NCBI GenBank assembly: GCA_032358165.1
Contig: JAALGY010000061.1
Coordinates: 930,001-994,000 of the forward strand
Direction: 5' to 3'
DNA: 64,000 nt
DNA from: Diplosphaera chodatii
Taxonomy: Eukaryota; Chlorophyta; Trebouxiophyceae; Prasiolales; Stichococcaceae
The notes below the pieces were generated by a model that was not told the origin of the DNA, searched no databases, and saw only the letters and a list, made by a program, of their open reading frames with translations. Shown here piece after piece: positions 21,327-41,384 of this stretch (position 1 is the stretch's first letter; each line of letters starts with the position of its first letter). The position numbers were made by a program, and so were the translations under genes.

Positions 21327-24300
21327 ATGAAGGCAATTAACATGCGCAGCCTGATTGCGTCAGTCATCTCCCTTGCACTTGTGCACGGGGTCGCAGCAGC
21401 CACATCAGCAGTTATGGAAGATTCGGCCATTTACCCAGGATCTCACCCTCCAGGTGCTTGACGTGATCAAGGTGTCATGGACACTGATTGCCCGCCTGAC
21501 GTGTCGCTCGTCACACCGCAACTATTTCAACTGCAGGCGCACTGCGGGTGCAGACACTCGCCGGAGACTTCGTGTTCGATCCCGAGCACCACAAGGCACC
21601 GATCATCATCATGGCATACGACAGCAATAACGCAGCGCTACGGTGATCTGATGTGGTGCTGCAAACCCTAATGACAGCAATGCTCACGACGCTCAGAAAG
21701 TCACCAACTTCTGCATTAGTACCGCTCTGCAGGAACATGTGGCACAGCAGCGAATCGCTGCAGGCCTTCTTGGCGCCGGCCACGCCGAACAATACCCAGT
21801 TCCTATTCATGAGCTATGCAGGTGCCCACAGTGCAACGCCAGAGGGTCTGCAGGGTGTCACTGTGGCAGCACACCTCAGCCAACAGTCGTACCAGGCAAT
21901 GCACGTGGTCACGCTCAAAGTGTGTGCATCATGCCCTGTAGCGGCTGCACGAGAGGATGTGCTCGGCCTTGCGGAGCGGCTGGGCACGGCGCTCCAGGGC
22001 CTCCCCGAGGAGCTGCGGGCAGTGCGCCGGCGGCAGCTGCACTTTGCGACGGCGCCGCTGCCGTCGCTGCAGGGCAGCAGCTGGCTGCCGCGGCTGCTGG
22101 ACTCCTGGCGGTCACCGCGCAAAACCCTCCGTGTGCAGACCAGTGAAGGTGGGGTGTTGATGCACAGCTCCGACACATGAACCAGGCCAACGTCCCTCTT
22201 TAGAAGTGTCGTTGGTTTCACGACCCCGGAAGATGTCTACTGGTGTACTCGTCAAGCACACAGGTAGCTCAGCCTGGCACATCCCATCCATAGGCAACTG
22301 GGCGCTTGTGGCGGCGCGACTGGACGGCCGCTTTGCCTTCGTGCAATCGCCAGAGGGCCTCTCGGGGCTGCATGTTGTTTTAGTCAAGGATGCTTGCGCC
22401 GGCCTGCCAGACCCGCCAGATGCAGACGTCGTCAGCAGCCGCCCTGCAGCGACCACGAGCAGGACCGGCATGACGCATGGCATGGCAGCAGCGGTGATGG
22501 CGCAGCGGCACCCAGCCGCTGGGCACGCCGCACCAGCGGACGGAGGGGCAGCTGCGACGCCACAGAGAGGGCTCAAAGCTGCTGCAGTCAGCACGGAGTC
22601 GGAGGGTGATGGCAGCATCAGGGGGACGGCTGCTCTGGTGGTGCAGGATCAGGGGTCACCCCTCGACTGCTCATACCCGCAGCTGCTCCGGAAGCTGGGG
22701 CATGCCGGCGCCGCCGCCGCCATCATAGGCAGCGCGCCTGGCTCAGATGTCACAGAGATCCAATGCAGGCAGGCTACTGCTGAATCATCCGAGGACCTTC
22801 GGAGACAGTCAAAACTATGCATACAAGAGACGGCAGATGTCTGCACAGGGACGTTGTGAGGAGATGCACCACAGATCATGTGACACCTGTCAACACGAGG
22901 AACCTGCTGCAGGGGCGAGGAGTGCGACTGGGAGATGACGGTCCCAGCCACGATGATCACCCACGAGGACGCAAAGAAGGTCGCCACTGCCATCGACTGG
23001 TTCGAGCAGCCTGCAGGTCATGCCGGCGCACGGCAGCGGGTGGTCGCAGATTTCCAGACCGAGCAGGTGATGGCTGCTTGCATGGCGTTTTGCAAACCAC
23101 CTGAGCGCCTTCAAGCCTGCATCTTCAAGTTCGACATGGCAGTTCAAGGAGGGTCGATGACGGCAATCGTGCTGGTGTTTGCCTGAAGGTGGCGGGCAAC
23201 TTTGCCGGCATCGACGCTGGCGGCAGGGTCGTGGAGCTGGGCTGGCAGGTGGGTGTGCCGCTCCCTCACTGCTGGATTAGCGCATCGCTCCTTGAAGTGA
23301 CACGAACATGTTCAAGATATAGGGTAGCTGCATACGAGGACTCGTATGAGGACCATGCTTCGACTTTCGGAGCTTTACACACGCCTCGTGCCCGGGCAGG
23401 TGTTCCCCTCGCTGAAGCAGCTGGCGTGGGAGGCGCAGTGGCTGGGCTTCCAGGCGGAGCTGGCAGCCAACCTGAGCCGCCCCGCGCTGGTCGTGCCCAT
23501 CTTCCAGCCGCAGGCATGCCGTGACTTGCGCTGTGCCATGTCAAGCTGTGCGCAAGCAATAATACAACATCTGTGAAGGGCCGAAGCTTGGCTGGAACAT
23601 CAGGGCTCGGACAGTGAGCAAAGATGGCATTCGCCACAGACAGCAGGCACAAAGCGACACGCTGATCCCTGTGCTGTCCTGCGCAGATATTGCCCGAGCC
23701 CGGAGACCTGCGAGTCAACGTGACGATGCCGTCCGCCAAGCGCCTGGCAGGCCTGGACACCCTGGAGCTGGACTTCTCGCTGAGCTGCCCCGGCCACTTT
23801 GACGCGGGTGCGCGCACCTCATGTGTTTCATGTGCGGTGACGGATGTTTTGGTGGTATCACGCGCGTCAGATCGCAGCACTGCAAAGCTGGGCGGATGTG
23901 GTCTCTTTGCTGTTTTCTTTGTGAAGCCAATACAGCATCAGCATAGTATAAGGAGTCCGCCCCCTTCCATGCAAGAACAAGCTGCATGTGTCGACCCGCA
24001 GACTGCCCGCAGTGGGACCACGTCCTGCAGCTGCACGCCTGCTGCGGCGCGGGCTGCAGGCCGTGCCGGCCGCTGGTGTGGGTGCAGGGGCGGGGCAGCA
24101 GCACCGGCGGAAACGCCAGCAACACCAGCGGCGCCGGTGCCAGCAGCAGCGGCCACTGCGGTGCGGAGCTGGGCCGCTGGATCACGCCCTTCAGGTGGGC
24201 TGGGTTAACTGAGCGAACCCTGCAGTGCGGACGGCCAGATGCAGGTGCACCGTATCATGCGGTGCTTCGTTGCTCTGCTGCTGCTTCATCCATGTGTCTG

Positions 24301-25957
24301 CCAAGTACAACTATCCATGCAGCACACGAGACCCAGCGCTAATCAAGGCGCCTGTGCGCCGCTGCAGGCGGCGCGGGGGCCGGTGGCTGACCGACGTCAG
24401 CGAGCTGCAGCCGCTGCTCACGCCGGGCGCATCCTGTCGCTTCACACTCCAGGTGTCCAGCTCCTTCCCCATTTCCCAGTGAACCACCCTGAGCTGTGCT
24501 GTGCCCCAAGCTGTGGTCATGCAGCACCGGCTGAGGCATGCACTGTTGTGCAGGCACCGCCCTGGGCGCCTGGCTGGAAGCCGGCCCTGAACCTACGGTA
24601 TTCCAGCAGCCGCCGGCACAGGGCGGGGAGCACCCGCTCGTCCGACACAGGCAGACGGCTCCACAGAGCGTCAGCCCTGCAGCTGGCGAGCTCCAACAGC
24701 CTCGACGCAGGCAGCCAGCGGACTGGCAGAGCGCTGCTGGGGCCCCTGGCGATGCAGCTGTCTGCTGTGCGGCGGCGGCGGCGGCGGGAGCGCAGCAGGC
24801 CACATGCAGCACAGCATGCAGACCCAATCACCGGCAACCCTCTTGCCGGCCGTGCAGGAGCTGCCGTTGCGGTTCGCTCGTTGAGCAGCGGTGACAGCGC
24901 TGCAGCAGGGAGCCCAGCAGCAGGGGTGCCGGCGCACGTCAGCAGAGGCGGCTGGACGGAACAGGCAGACTGGCGGGCTGAGCGGCTGCGACCATTCCAT
25001 GTGTTGCCGCTGTGGGAGGGCGGGACCTTCGATGACAAGTACAACCTTGGCCGCAGCAGCATCACCTTCACTGCCCCTGCTGGCACACGGCGCGTGCTGC
25101 TGGAGGCGGTCATCACAGGTGCGTCCTGCAACCCAAGAGGCAGTGGAATGATGTGATATGCCTGTCTTGATACTTTCTCCTGCTGCGTGACATGCCACTC
25201 TTGATGCCCCTTGTATCCGCACCTGCGCACTGCAACATATTTTGAGATGCTGACACAGGGCATGGCTACGACCTCGTCAACCCCCAGTGCGCAGAGTTTT
25301 GCATCACCTCGCATCACTTTGTGGTCAATGGCGCCAAGCGCTCGGTCACCTACAAGGAAGCAGGTGTTGCAGATGCCAGCCTGGTTCATCACGCTGATGC
25401 CACAGCCGACTGTCTTCCGTCAACGTGGTCTTGTGAGCCGCCCTTGCTCCGCAAATTTGTGTGCTTCATGCTGACGTTTCTACCTTGCCCGTGACCCACA
25501 GGCACTCAGTGGGGCTGTGCAGACAAGGTGTCATCAGGGTCGATGCCCAATGAGCATGGAACATGGCAGTTTGGGCGCATGGGGTGGTGCGATGGCCAGG
25601 AGGTGGGTTGCTGACTGCCAATCAGGCTGCTGTTCTGACGGTGTTACTACAGGAAGCTCCACCGTCAGCAGGTGGTATTAGATCATTGATGCACCCAATT
25701 TGCTGCCCTGCCGTCAAACTGGAGCTGAGCAAGTTGAGACATGCCTTGCTCAGGTGCGCCCTTGGGTCGTAGATATCACTACAGACGTGCTGATAGCGGA
25801 TGGCAGCACAGTTAAGGGCGACGTTGGCAAGCACAGCAACCGTACGAACACCATCAGCTACCGTGGGTTGTTCGAGGGGCAAGACCCGCAGCCAAGTGAC
25901 ACTGCAGGTTATATCATGATGGAGTCCAATTTGGTGTTTCTGAGAGATGACAGCTAG
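21327..25957 (+). CDS. Secreted PNGase F-like peptide-N-glycanase with PA-like insert
   Basis: Predicted enzyme that cleaves N-glycans from Asn (peptide-N4-(N-acetyl-beta-glucosaminyl)asparagine amidase, F type). Exon 1 (21327-21453) begins MKAINMRSLIASVISLALVH, a signal peptide. Further exons: 21537-21642, 21733-21821, 21942-22148, 22264-about 22760 (3' end unresolved), 22913-23066, 23189-23248, 23400-23513, 23687-23817, 24002-24194, 24368-24452, 24554-25118, 25259-25363, 25502-25602, 25754-25957. Exons 5-6 look like a protease-associated domain (GTAALVVQDQGSPLDCSYPQ, then MTVPATMITHEDAKKVA). PNGase F signatures follow: CGAELGRWITPF, TAPAGTRRVLLEAVITGHGY, CAEFCITSHHFVVNG, GTQWGC, PNEHGTWQFGRMGWCDGQEV, RPWVVDITTDV. 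Exon 24554-25118 has a large low-complexity insertion with six consecutive Arg codons. The intron after 23513 uses GC. The exon at 23189 follows an AAG acceptor, which is less typical. Confidence 0.9.
24770..24787 (+). repeat. Six CGG codons (Arg run) in the PNGase F-like gene
   Basis: (CGG)6 in frame inside a low-complexity insertion of the N-glycanase coding exon, giving six Arg in a row. Likely a surface loop and possibly length-variable. Confidence 0.85.
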
Positions 25958-26262
25958 TGTATGAAAGTTGACACTGCCTGTATTTAGTGGTCTATCATTG
26001 TCGCACAGATATGAAACCAGATCAGCAAGATGCTATGGTACTCTACCCTTATACGCAACGTTTCAGATTGCCAGAATCCAAAAATGGTGATCAGATCAAT
26101 TTGTTCGCGGCTTCCTCAGGGATTGGCACTGACCGAACCTGCAGCCAAGTGCACCCCCACACGGCACAGGTCCTTCTACGTCGCATACACCCTCTCGCTC
26201 GCAATTGCACAAGGTCACCACCTTGAAGGCCGATCTGGGATGTTCCCCAGCAGGAGGAGCCT
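25958..26262. other. Convergent 3' interval (PNGase F-like / plastid protein)
   Basis: About 305 bp between two stop codons facing each other. No gene seen; expected to hold both 3' UTRs. Confidence 0.5.
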
Positions 26263-27414
26263 TCAAGATGTCTGAGCTACCACATACCCCAAAGCGCCCA
26301 GCATTGCCAGGACCACAGCGATCAGAAAGGGCAATCCTGCGTAACACCCATCCCGACATGGATTGGTCACCTTGCAAGTTTCCTGCTGCAAACACTTGCG
26401 ACCAAGACAACTTGACCGCTGCATACAAATAGTCAACTCAGACCAGCACAACATCAGGTGTGGCTTGCTTTGTGCGTCACGTACCTGGCACGCTGGAATT
26501 CTGCCGTGACACATATCCTTTGTCGGTGTAATCGCCCTGTACGTAAAGACATTCGGGTTGACGCACGAAAGGGTAATGCACACAAGAGCTGCTGAAGGGC
26601 TTGAGGGTGCGGTAGTGCCTATCCTTCATGTTTCAACTAGCTGCAATGTGGAGGGCCGCGTCCGACCATGCTCGCCTGCACATCAACCCAGTCCTTCCAG
26701 TAGTCCTTGGCTGTTCCTCCAACCTTCCTCCGCAGCGCCCTACGTCAGCAGGTAGGCTGCTTGACGGGTTGTTAACACCAACTGACCCTGCAGCATGTTG
26801 CCATTGGCTGGCCAGGCCGAGGTGTGCATCATATCTGCACGATGAACCGCACGATGAAGCATGCAACGTTGGTGCACGTACTGGTACTGCTCCTTCGACA
26901 TCTTGCCGTCCTCCCCCCGCTTCCCATAGCGGGCATCGTACAGGAGCTTGGCATCCTCCTTGCTGCGCACCTTGGAGAAGTCAAAGGCCTCCAAGACGCT
27001 CTGGCCCCTGCATGCGACAGACCATTTCGAGGTCATCAGGTGTATGGCGCAAGCGGTCCACGGCTTGCTGTCGTGCATTGCGCCTGCCGCAACACCGCGC
27101 AATATCTGCAGCTGTGTCGCTGGTCGAAACCAGGCAAGACATAAGGGGCGTGATGCAAGTGGCAACCCTAACCACGGAACAACATCGTAGGCCATGCTGT
27201 TGTGGCATGCAGCACCATGGCTTGCTGGTCGGGCTGACGGGTGATCCATCATGGTGCAGACCAATGATCAGAAGGCTCACGACTTCTTGGGCTTCGGCTT
27301 CGTGCTCTCCGCCGGCTTCTTCTTTCCAAACAGCGCCTGAATTTGCAGGCTCTGTCCCCGTCTGGTGTGCACTGCGTGCTGCCGCAGCGGCGTGCCGCTG
27401 AAGGCTGACTGCAT
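26263..27414 (-). CDS. Small plastid-targeted protein with a C-terminal membrane helix, function unknown
   Basis: I do not recognise a named family, though the pattern looks like conserved plastid proteins of green plants. Five exons on the minus strand: 27281-27414, 26882-27007, 26682-26739, 26485-26536, 26263-26336. They sum to 444 nt, giving 147 aa. The N-terminus MQSAFSGTPLRQHAVHTRRG is rich in Ser/Arg and lacks acidic residues, as in a chloroplast transit peptide, and is followed by a Lys-rich stretch (FGKKKPAESTKPKPKK). The middle is charged and specific: FDFSKVRSKEDAKLLYDARY, GKRGEDGKMSKEQY, ALRRKVGGTAKDYWKDWVD, GDYTDKGYVSRQNSSVPG. The last 22 residues, LPFLIAVVLAMLGALGYVV plus a short polar tail, form one transmembrane helix. 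This suggests a thylakoid or envelope tail-anchored-like protein with its charged part on one side. An in-frame ATG at 27462 is an alternative start. Confidence 0.8.
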
Positions 27415-27906
27415 CGATTTGAGGTCTGTGTCCGTGGCTGGCGGCCTCTGTGGAGTCCCCAAGGCGGCAGGCGATAGAGAAGAGTGTTGATACTACGCAG
27501 TGGCAACCATCCGTTATGGCGTTGGCACGACCGGGCCTGCACCTCGCCGATGCACCTGAGGCCCAGGTGCAGACCACGCAGGATTCTGTCAGACAGTCGG
27601 TCGCAACCCTGGAGCGGAATACGCTGAAACTGAGTATAGACCGACTGCATGCAGGGCAACCGGTGGGCCGTCTGTGCAGGAATACTTTTGCAGTTGCCAG
27701 AACACAACAGAGCAGCCTGTTAATCCACTTGATTGGCCTGACGAGCTGACATCTTTGCCCTCTTTGCAACCGAATGTCTGATGGCTTTGCACGTGCTCGA
27801 CTGAAACACAGACGCGCCACAGACCAGCAAAAAGAGCAGCAGTGCTGCACCACTCCTAAACCTAAGTGACAGCCAATGAGTTTCCCGCTCCCAGCAGTCC
27901 CTCGCT
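27415..27906. other. Interval between PEX6 stop and the plastid-protein start
   Basis: 492 bp between two minus-strand genes. It should hold the PEX6 3' UTR and the promoter of the plastid protein. Reading frames across it (for example minus 27720-28055) show no family features. Confidence 0.45.
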
Positions 27907-33716
<5,810 letters not shown>

Positions 33717-34241
33717 GTCGCAACACATGCATTGCCTTGACAATGCACCGCGACCGCTGTTCCGGGGTTCCGGAAGTGTGCTGGGGTGATCGTCAAATCA
33801 TGCAGCAGCAACACTACCCGCACCCTCAAGCGAAGCTCTATATCCCAGCCGAGATGTGGCAAAGCCCCTGCAAAGTGGACATCGCAGCGATCGCAGAGTG
33901 ATAGTAACAAATGACGAGGGCAAGATGGTAGAGCAAAGATCAAGCTTCTGTGCGGCTCTCCAGGCCGCACACTTCATTTGCAGGCTTGCAGTTTCACCAC
34001 AATACCAGTGAAAACCAGTAGCTTGAAGCCATGCATTCGGCTATGGGCATAGGAGACGTTGCAGGCAGCCTGAGCTCAGCCGGGGCAGGCAATAGACTGG
34101 CACTTCATGCTGCACATGGTCACACCACCCGATCACCTGCTGAGGTAGCTCACAGCCGGGCCGTCAAGTGAGTTCCTGACCGAAGCACCAGTCCAAACCT
34201 GACAGAGACTGCCATCGCATTGTTAATGTGCAGTGCTGGGG
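33717..34241. promoter_or_regulatory. Divergent interval between PEX6 and LESV-like genes
   Basis: 525 bp between outward-facing start codons; probably both promoters. CTCTATATCC near 33836 is a weak TATA-like string, and nothing else stands out. Confidence 0.4.
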
Positions 34242-37200
34242 ATGCGTACAGCATATGCTGCGCCAACAGTTTACGACCACAAAGCTCCCAGCAAATCCTG
34301 GTTTGTTCCGTCATCGAACAGGTCATGTGGTTGCAGGACATTGGATTCGGCGGCCAAGAGCCTGAGGACATGCCAGCTGCATCGAGAGTGGGCAGTTCAT
34401 GCCACAGCCAGTGATGAGCGTCAGTCCAGCGCATACCTCTCAGACATCATCGGCTTTGAGGTAAGCTGTTGGAGTCAGCTATTGGCTGCCGATCAGAGGC
34501 AGCGTCTCTGCGCGATGCTGTTGGTGCTCCGTCAACACGTGTGACATGTACTCTCCTGATGCAGAGCGAGGGCAAGGAATCTGCAGATGCAGCTTCGCAG
34601 CAGCCACAACAGCGCAGTGATGCGGCAGCGGTTGGGGACGACACTTCCAGCAGCGACAGAGCCGAGGACGTCATCCAGTCTGCAGTGGGCATCCGTCAAT
34701 CTGTGACCCTACCCACTTGAGCACACCTGCTCGCCTGCACACACGTCCATGTGCAGCACTAGTTTGGTCGGCTGCTCGTACACGTATACCCCATATCCAC
34801 TCTGCACCCTGCGTAGACGGCGGCCCTGGATGCGGCGCGCAAGGCGCTGGAGAACACCCGCAGCAGGGCGCCCTCCCGCCCAGATCCGTCTCGCACCTTC
34901 ACCTATACCGCCACCAAGTACGGAGGCACCTCAAACTGCACGGGCTGATGATCGAGGAGCGCACGAGCGTGAGGTGTCAACATGTGGCTGCGATGCAGCT
35001 TGCTGAGCAAGTGACAGGATTGCAACCGTAGGCGGGACGCACGGCGGCGCAGCAGCGACGCGACGCACGCGGCGCTGTCAGAGGCCCTTGGGCGGTTTGG
35101 CGCCAGCGGGGAGTGGGACGGCGCCACGCCAACCGCGTCCGCGGACAACCTGGGCCACAGCGGGCCGCCCGGCTGGGCTGAGAATGCAGCAGACGGGTGA
35201 GTGCCATGTTGGTGGTTTTCAAGAGGGCTTTCCTCGTCCTAGGCAAGCTGGCGACGCGGCAAGTGTATGCAGCTGAAGATTAGGGCGGTGATACAATGTC
35301 TATGTGCAGGGACCGACTGCCAGAAGCGCAGCCGCAGATGCAGCCTCTGTCTGCACAGCAGCGGCAGGCGGCGCTGCCCTTTGCAGAGCGCTCCTTCTCG
35401 CACCTGGACCTGACCTCACAGGTGTGACCCTGCTGCCTTCGTACAAATTGCAATAGGCAGCAAGGACTGCAGGCTCTTCAGGGCCCACAGCATCAGGCCT
35501 CAAGGGCACCTGAGAGGCTATGCACATATTAGCAGTTTGAAAGACGTGTGCCAAGGGTGTCTCGTGGTTGCTGCAGGCCGAGCAGGACCTGGTGAGGTCC
35601 CGCTCAGCGACGCTGCCACCGCTCCAAAGCGTGGTGGAGCTTACTTCGGCTGCTGCACCGCCGTCCCGCAATGCCAAGGAGATGACGGCAGTGTCGACAG
35701 CAGGTGCACCTGCTTGCAACTGCACAGCGCGCTGGCCTGTGGCCTGCTTTTTGTCACCTGTACCCTGGCCTGTGATATGCGGGTCTTGATGCGGATCCCC
35801 AACAGGCCGCTCTCTGCCGGGCAGCCATCAGGTGGTCTGCAATTCGGTGTAAGTTCGAGGCCTGCCACGTTCTGGGTGCAGACCCTGCAAGCTGTGGCCA
35901 CATGCTGCAGGCCGGCAGATGGAGGATGGCAAGGGGCAGCTGGCGGATGGCACACGCTACGAGCGGACCACCAGCGAGGAGTACGGGCCCGACGGCTACT
36001 GGCTGCGCACCACCGTCATGCGCGGCGTCTCCGCGCAGGGCCGGGTGCGCGCTGTGAGCATGTGCACAAACCTACAGCACTGCACATGCCGTCTGACAGC
36101 TACCAGCCATTTGGCCACTGCAATGCCAAGCAATGCAACTCAAGGAGGAATGCCAAGTCAAGCATGTGCTGTCGGAATGACCATGGCTCATTGTGTGCTC
36201 TGATAAAAGCGCACACGCATGTTCAGCTTTTGTTCAGGTGGAGTGGGAGGAGCGGTGGTGGGAGGCGTCCGACTGGGCGGGCATGCGGGAGATGGGGGCG
36301 GAGAAGTCGGGCGTGGGCGCCGACGGCAGCGCGTGGCGGGAGACGTGGCGCGAGGCCATCGCCTTCGACTCCGCCAGCGGCCAGCCCATCGTGGAGCGGT
36401 CCGCCCACAAATGGGCCCATGACGCAAAGGTCAGTGCACACTTGAGAGTGCTTGCCAGAGCAGCACTGAAGCGGATGGTTCTGTTTCGGATCGCATCGGG
36501 CACAGGGGTGTGGAGTCCAACAGCTGTGGCTTGGCAGGCTGTCTTTTCAGAGGAGATGCATACTCACAATCCAGCGTCGACTGAGGACCTGCAGGGTGAC
36601 GAGTGGGAGGAGAAGTGGGGTGAGCACTACGCTGCGAGCGGCGAGGCGAACAAGTATGCTGACAAGTGGGGCAAGGATGGCCCCAATGTGTGGCACGAGC
36701 GCTGGGGCGAGGACTACGATGGCCGTGGCGGCTGCACCAAGTACACCGACAAGGTCTGTGCTTACCTGGAGAACCGCTGCAAAGCGTCGACTTCTCAGCA
36801 AGCTTGTCAGGTCACACAAGCGTGAGCGGAATGGGATAGAATGGTCCAGACACTGTAACATCTAGTCTTTGTGGTTTGTGGTATATGGCAACCAAAATGG
36901 CTGTGCTGCCGCTAAATCAGATGTGTTTGCGACTATGTACAGTGGGCGGAGCGCCTGGTAGAGGGCCGCGGCAATGAGAGCTGGGGCGAGAACTGGGTGG
37001 AGGACTTTGGCAGCGGCAAGGTACGTTTCACGTGTCTGTCCATGCAGTGAGCACGCCATCGTATGATGGAACGTGTAGTTCAGGGGTGCATTTAGCAGGA
37101 GCTGCCATCGTTGCTGTTGTACGACAGCAGTCAAGTGCATGTGCCCATGCCCAGTGGTCGACAATGCACACTTACACACAACCATGCCCAGAATCTCATG

Positions 37201-37880
37201 GTCTGACTCCTGTGGCTCGCAGGGCGGCAAGAAGGGGGAGACATGGAGCGTGGACGGGGGCGGGCACCGCTACCAGCGCTGGTGGGGCGAGGAGCACTTT
37301 GGCAACGGCTGGGTGCGCCGCTTCGGCAACAGCACCACTGGTGAGGCTACATCTGCTCCAGGAGGCTCTCTCGTACCCCAGTGATGGCACTGGCAAGCGA
37401 ACCGCAGCAGAATAATTGTCACTTCACGACAACAATCTTTTGCTTTCCTCAAGCATTGCCCTGAGGCTCTGTTTGCTTTCCTCAAGCATTGCCCTGAAGC
37501 CGCAGAGCCTGCCGTTGCGGGATGACCTGCCAACGGCAGGATGCACCAGATGCGGGATCTTTGCACATCCCACCCTGCTGCTTGCACAGGCGAGCACTGG
37601 GACGTCAGTGAGGAGATGGACACGTACTACAACCCCATCCCACACTTCACCTACCAGATGGCGCTCGACCACTCGCCTACCCTCAAAAACGTGCGGATCT
37701 TCTGCCGTGCTTGAGCACTCAGAAGGCACGGGTGCGTTGACTGCATGGTGATGCTGTGGTCTGGGAAACTGATGTCGATGTGTTCATCAGGCTGCACCGC
37801 CCTTACTGCAGGTGCCGACGCTGCCTCGCGGCAACCTGGATGAGGATGAGTTCGAGCAGGGCGGTCTCGGATCACTGTGA
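34242..37880 (+). CDS. LESV/ESV1-like starch-granule protein (Trp-rich glucan-binding domain)
   Basis: Resembles plant LIKE EARLY STARVATION / EARLY STARVATION 1, plastid proteins that bind starch glucans and help order amylopectin. Exon 1 (34242-34460) starts MRTAYAAPTVYDHKAPSKSW, a plausible plastid transit peptide. A low-complexity N-terminal half follows (from 34565, then about 34816, 35050, 35310 and 35580). The Trp-rich C-terminal half is unmistakable: YGPDGYWLRTTVMRG (about 35921-36050), VEWEERWWEASDWAG (36239-36429), DEWEEKWGEHYAASGEANKY and NVWHERWGEDYDGRGGCTKY (36595-36752), WAERLVEGRGNESWGENW (about 36942-37020), ETWSVDGGGHRYQRWWGEEH with GNGWVRRFGNSTTG (37222-37341), EHWDVSEEMDTYYNPIPHFT (about 37590-37690). 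The last exon (about 37812-37880) ends EFEQGGLGSL. Spaced Trp residues and the repeated W-G-D/E-x-Y/H-x-x-x-G pattern define the family. The N-terminal exon borders are approximate. Confidence 0.88.
37439..37500 (+). repeat. 33-bp direct repeat inside an LESV-like intron
   Basis: TTTGCTTTCCTCAAGCATTG and following bases occur twice, 33 bp apart (from 37439 and 37472), in the intron before the EHWDV exon. Function unknown. Confidence 0.85.
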
Positions 37881-38184
37881 GCGCTGTTGGGAGTCTCAGC
37901 TGCAATGCTATTGGATTGAGTCGGGTCAGCCAGGACTAATACGAAACATTCGAACTTCACCATGGACAATGCTTCCTAACAACAATTGTCAAGCTGCAAA
38001 CAATATGGTGTCGGTTTCGTGGGCACATCACCCCGCCACTCACAACAATGCATTGACGAGCTGGCAGTGTACAGGCCAATGAGGGGGATTGACACCACCA
38101 ACAGACACACAGCCGGCGCTGCTTCCTGCTACTGTTGAGTGATCAATGCAGCACACCGTGTGTCACCTACAAGCAGCACAAATC
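37881..38184. other. Convergent 3' interval (LESV-like / aminotransferase)
   Basis: 304 bp between two facing stop codons; no gene seen. Confidence 0.5.
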
Positions 38185-40947
<2,763 letters not shown>

Positions 40948-41384
40948 GTCTCAAGTCAGACTGTAGGTTGTGGTGTAGCGCCGCATGCAAGGGAGCTCCT
41001 GCATTGAGGTGCGCGGCTGGTGCTGGAGAAGCCTTCAAACATGCTATCTGGTCAGAATCTCGTTGGATGCGCATGTCGTAAGCGAGATATGTAGGTGCAT
41101 GTTGGGGTGATGCTCAAGGATGCACACCTTAGAATGCAGCCGATGTTCGGAGAGCGGCGTGTTATGAGTGGGAAATATATTGTAGCTCAACCTGCAAACA
41201 CTCAGATGCTGCGGTGCAACACACCATTTGAGGCAAGATCAGTTGATGGTCACAGATCTGACGTGCAGTAGCATGTTGCAGTTGCACAGTGGGAAGGAAG
41301 TCTATAGATTGCAAGTCTGAGCACGTGAGATCAACGACTGCCGGAAATTGCAGCTGCCATACACCAGAGCGTGGTACTGGCATC
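40948..41384. promoter_or_regulatory. Divergent interval between AGT and the alpha/beta hydrolase
   Basis: 437 bp between outward-facing starts; probably a bidirectional promoter. AAATATATT at about 41172-41180 is a possible TATA-like element for the plus-strand gene. An in-frame ATG at 41074 on the minus strand is an alternative upstream exon candidate for AGT. Confidence 0.4.

Noticed and set aside
24517..25392. 291-aa open frame on the minus strand
   Set aside because: Antisense shadow of the PNGase F-like coding exon, whose plus frame carries conserved motifs.
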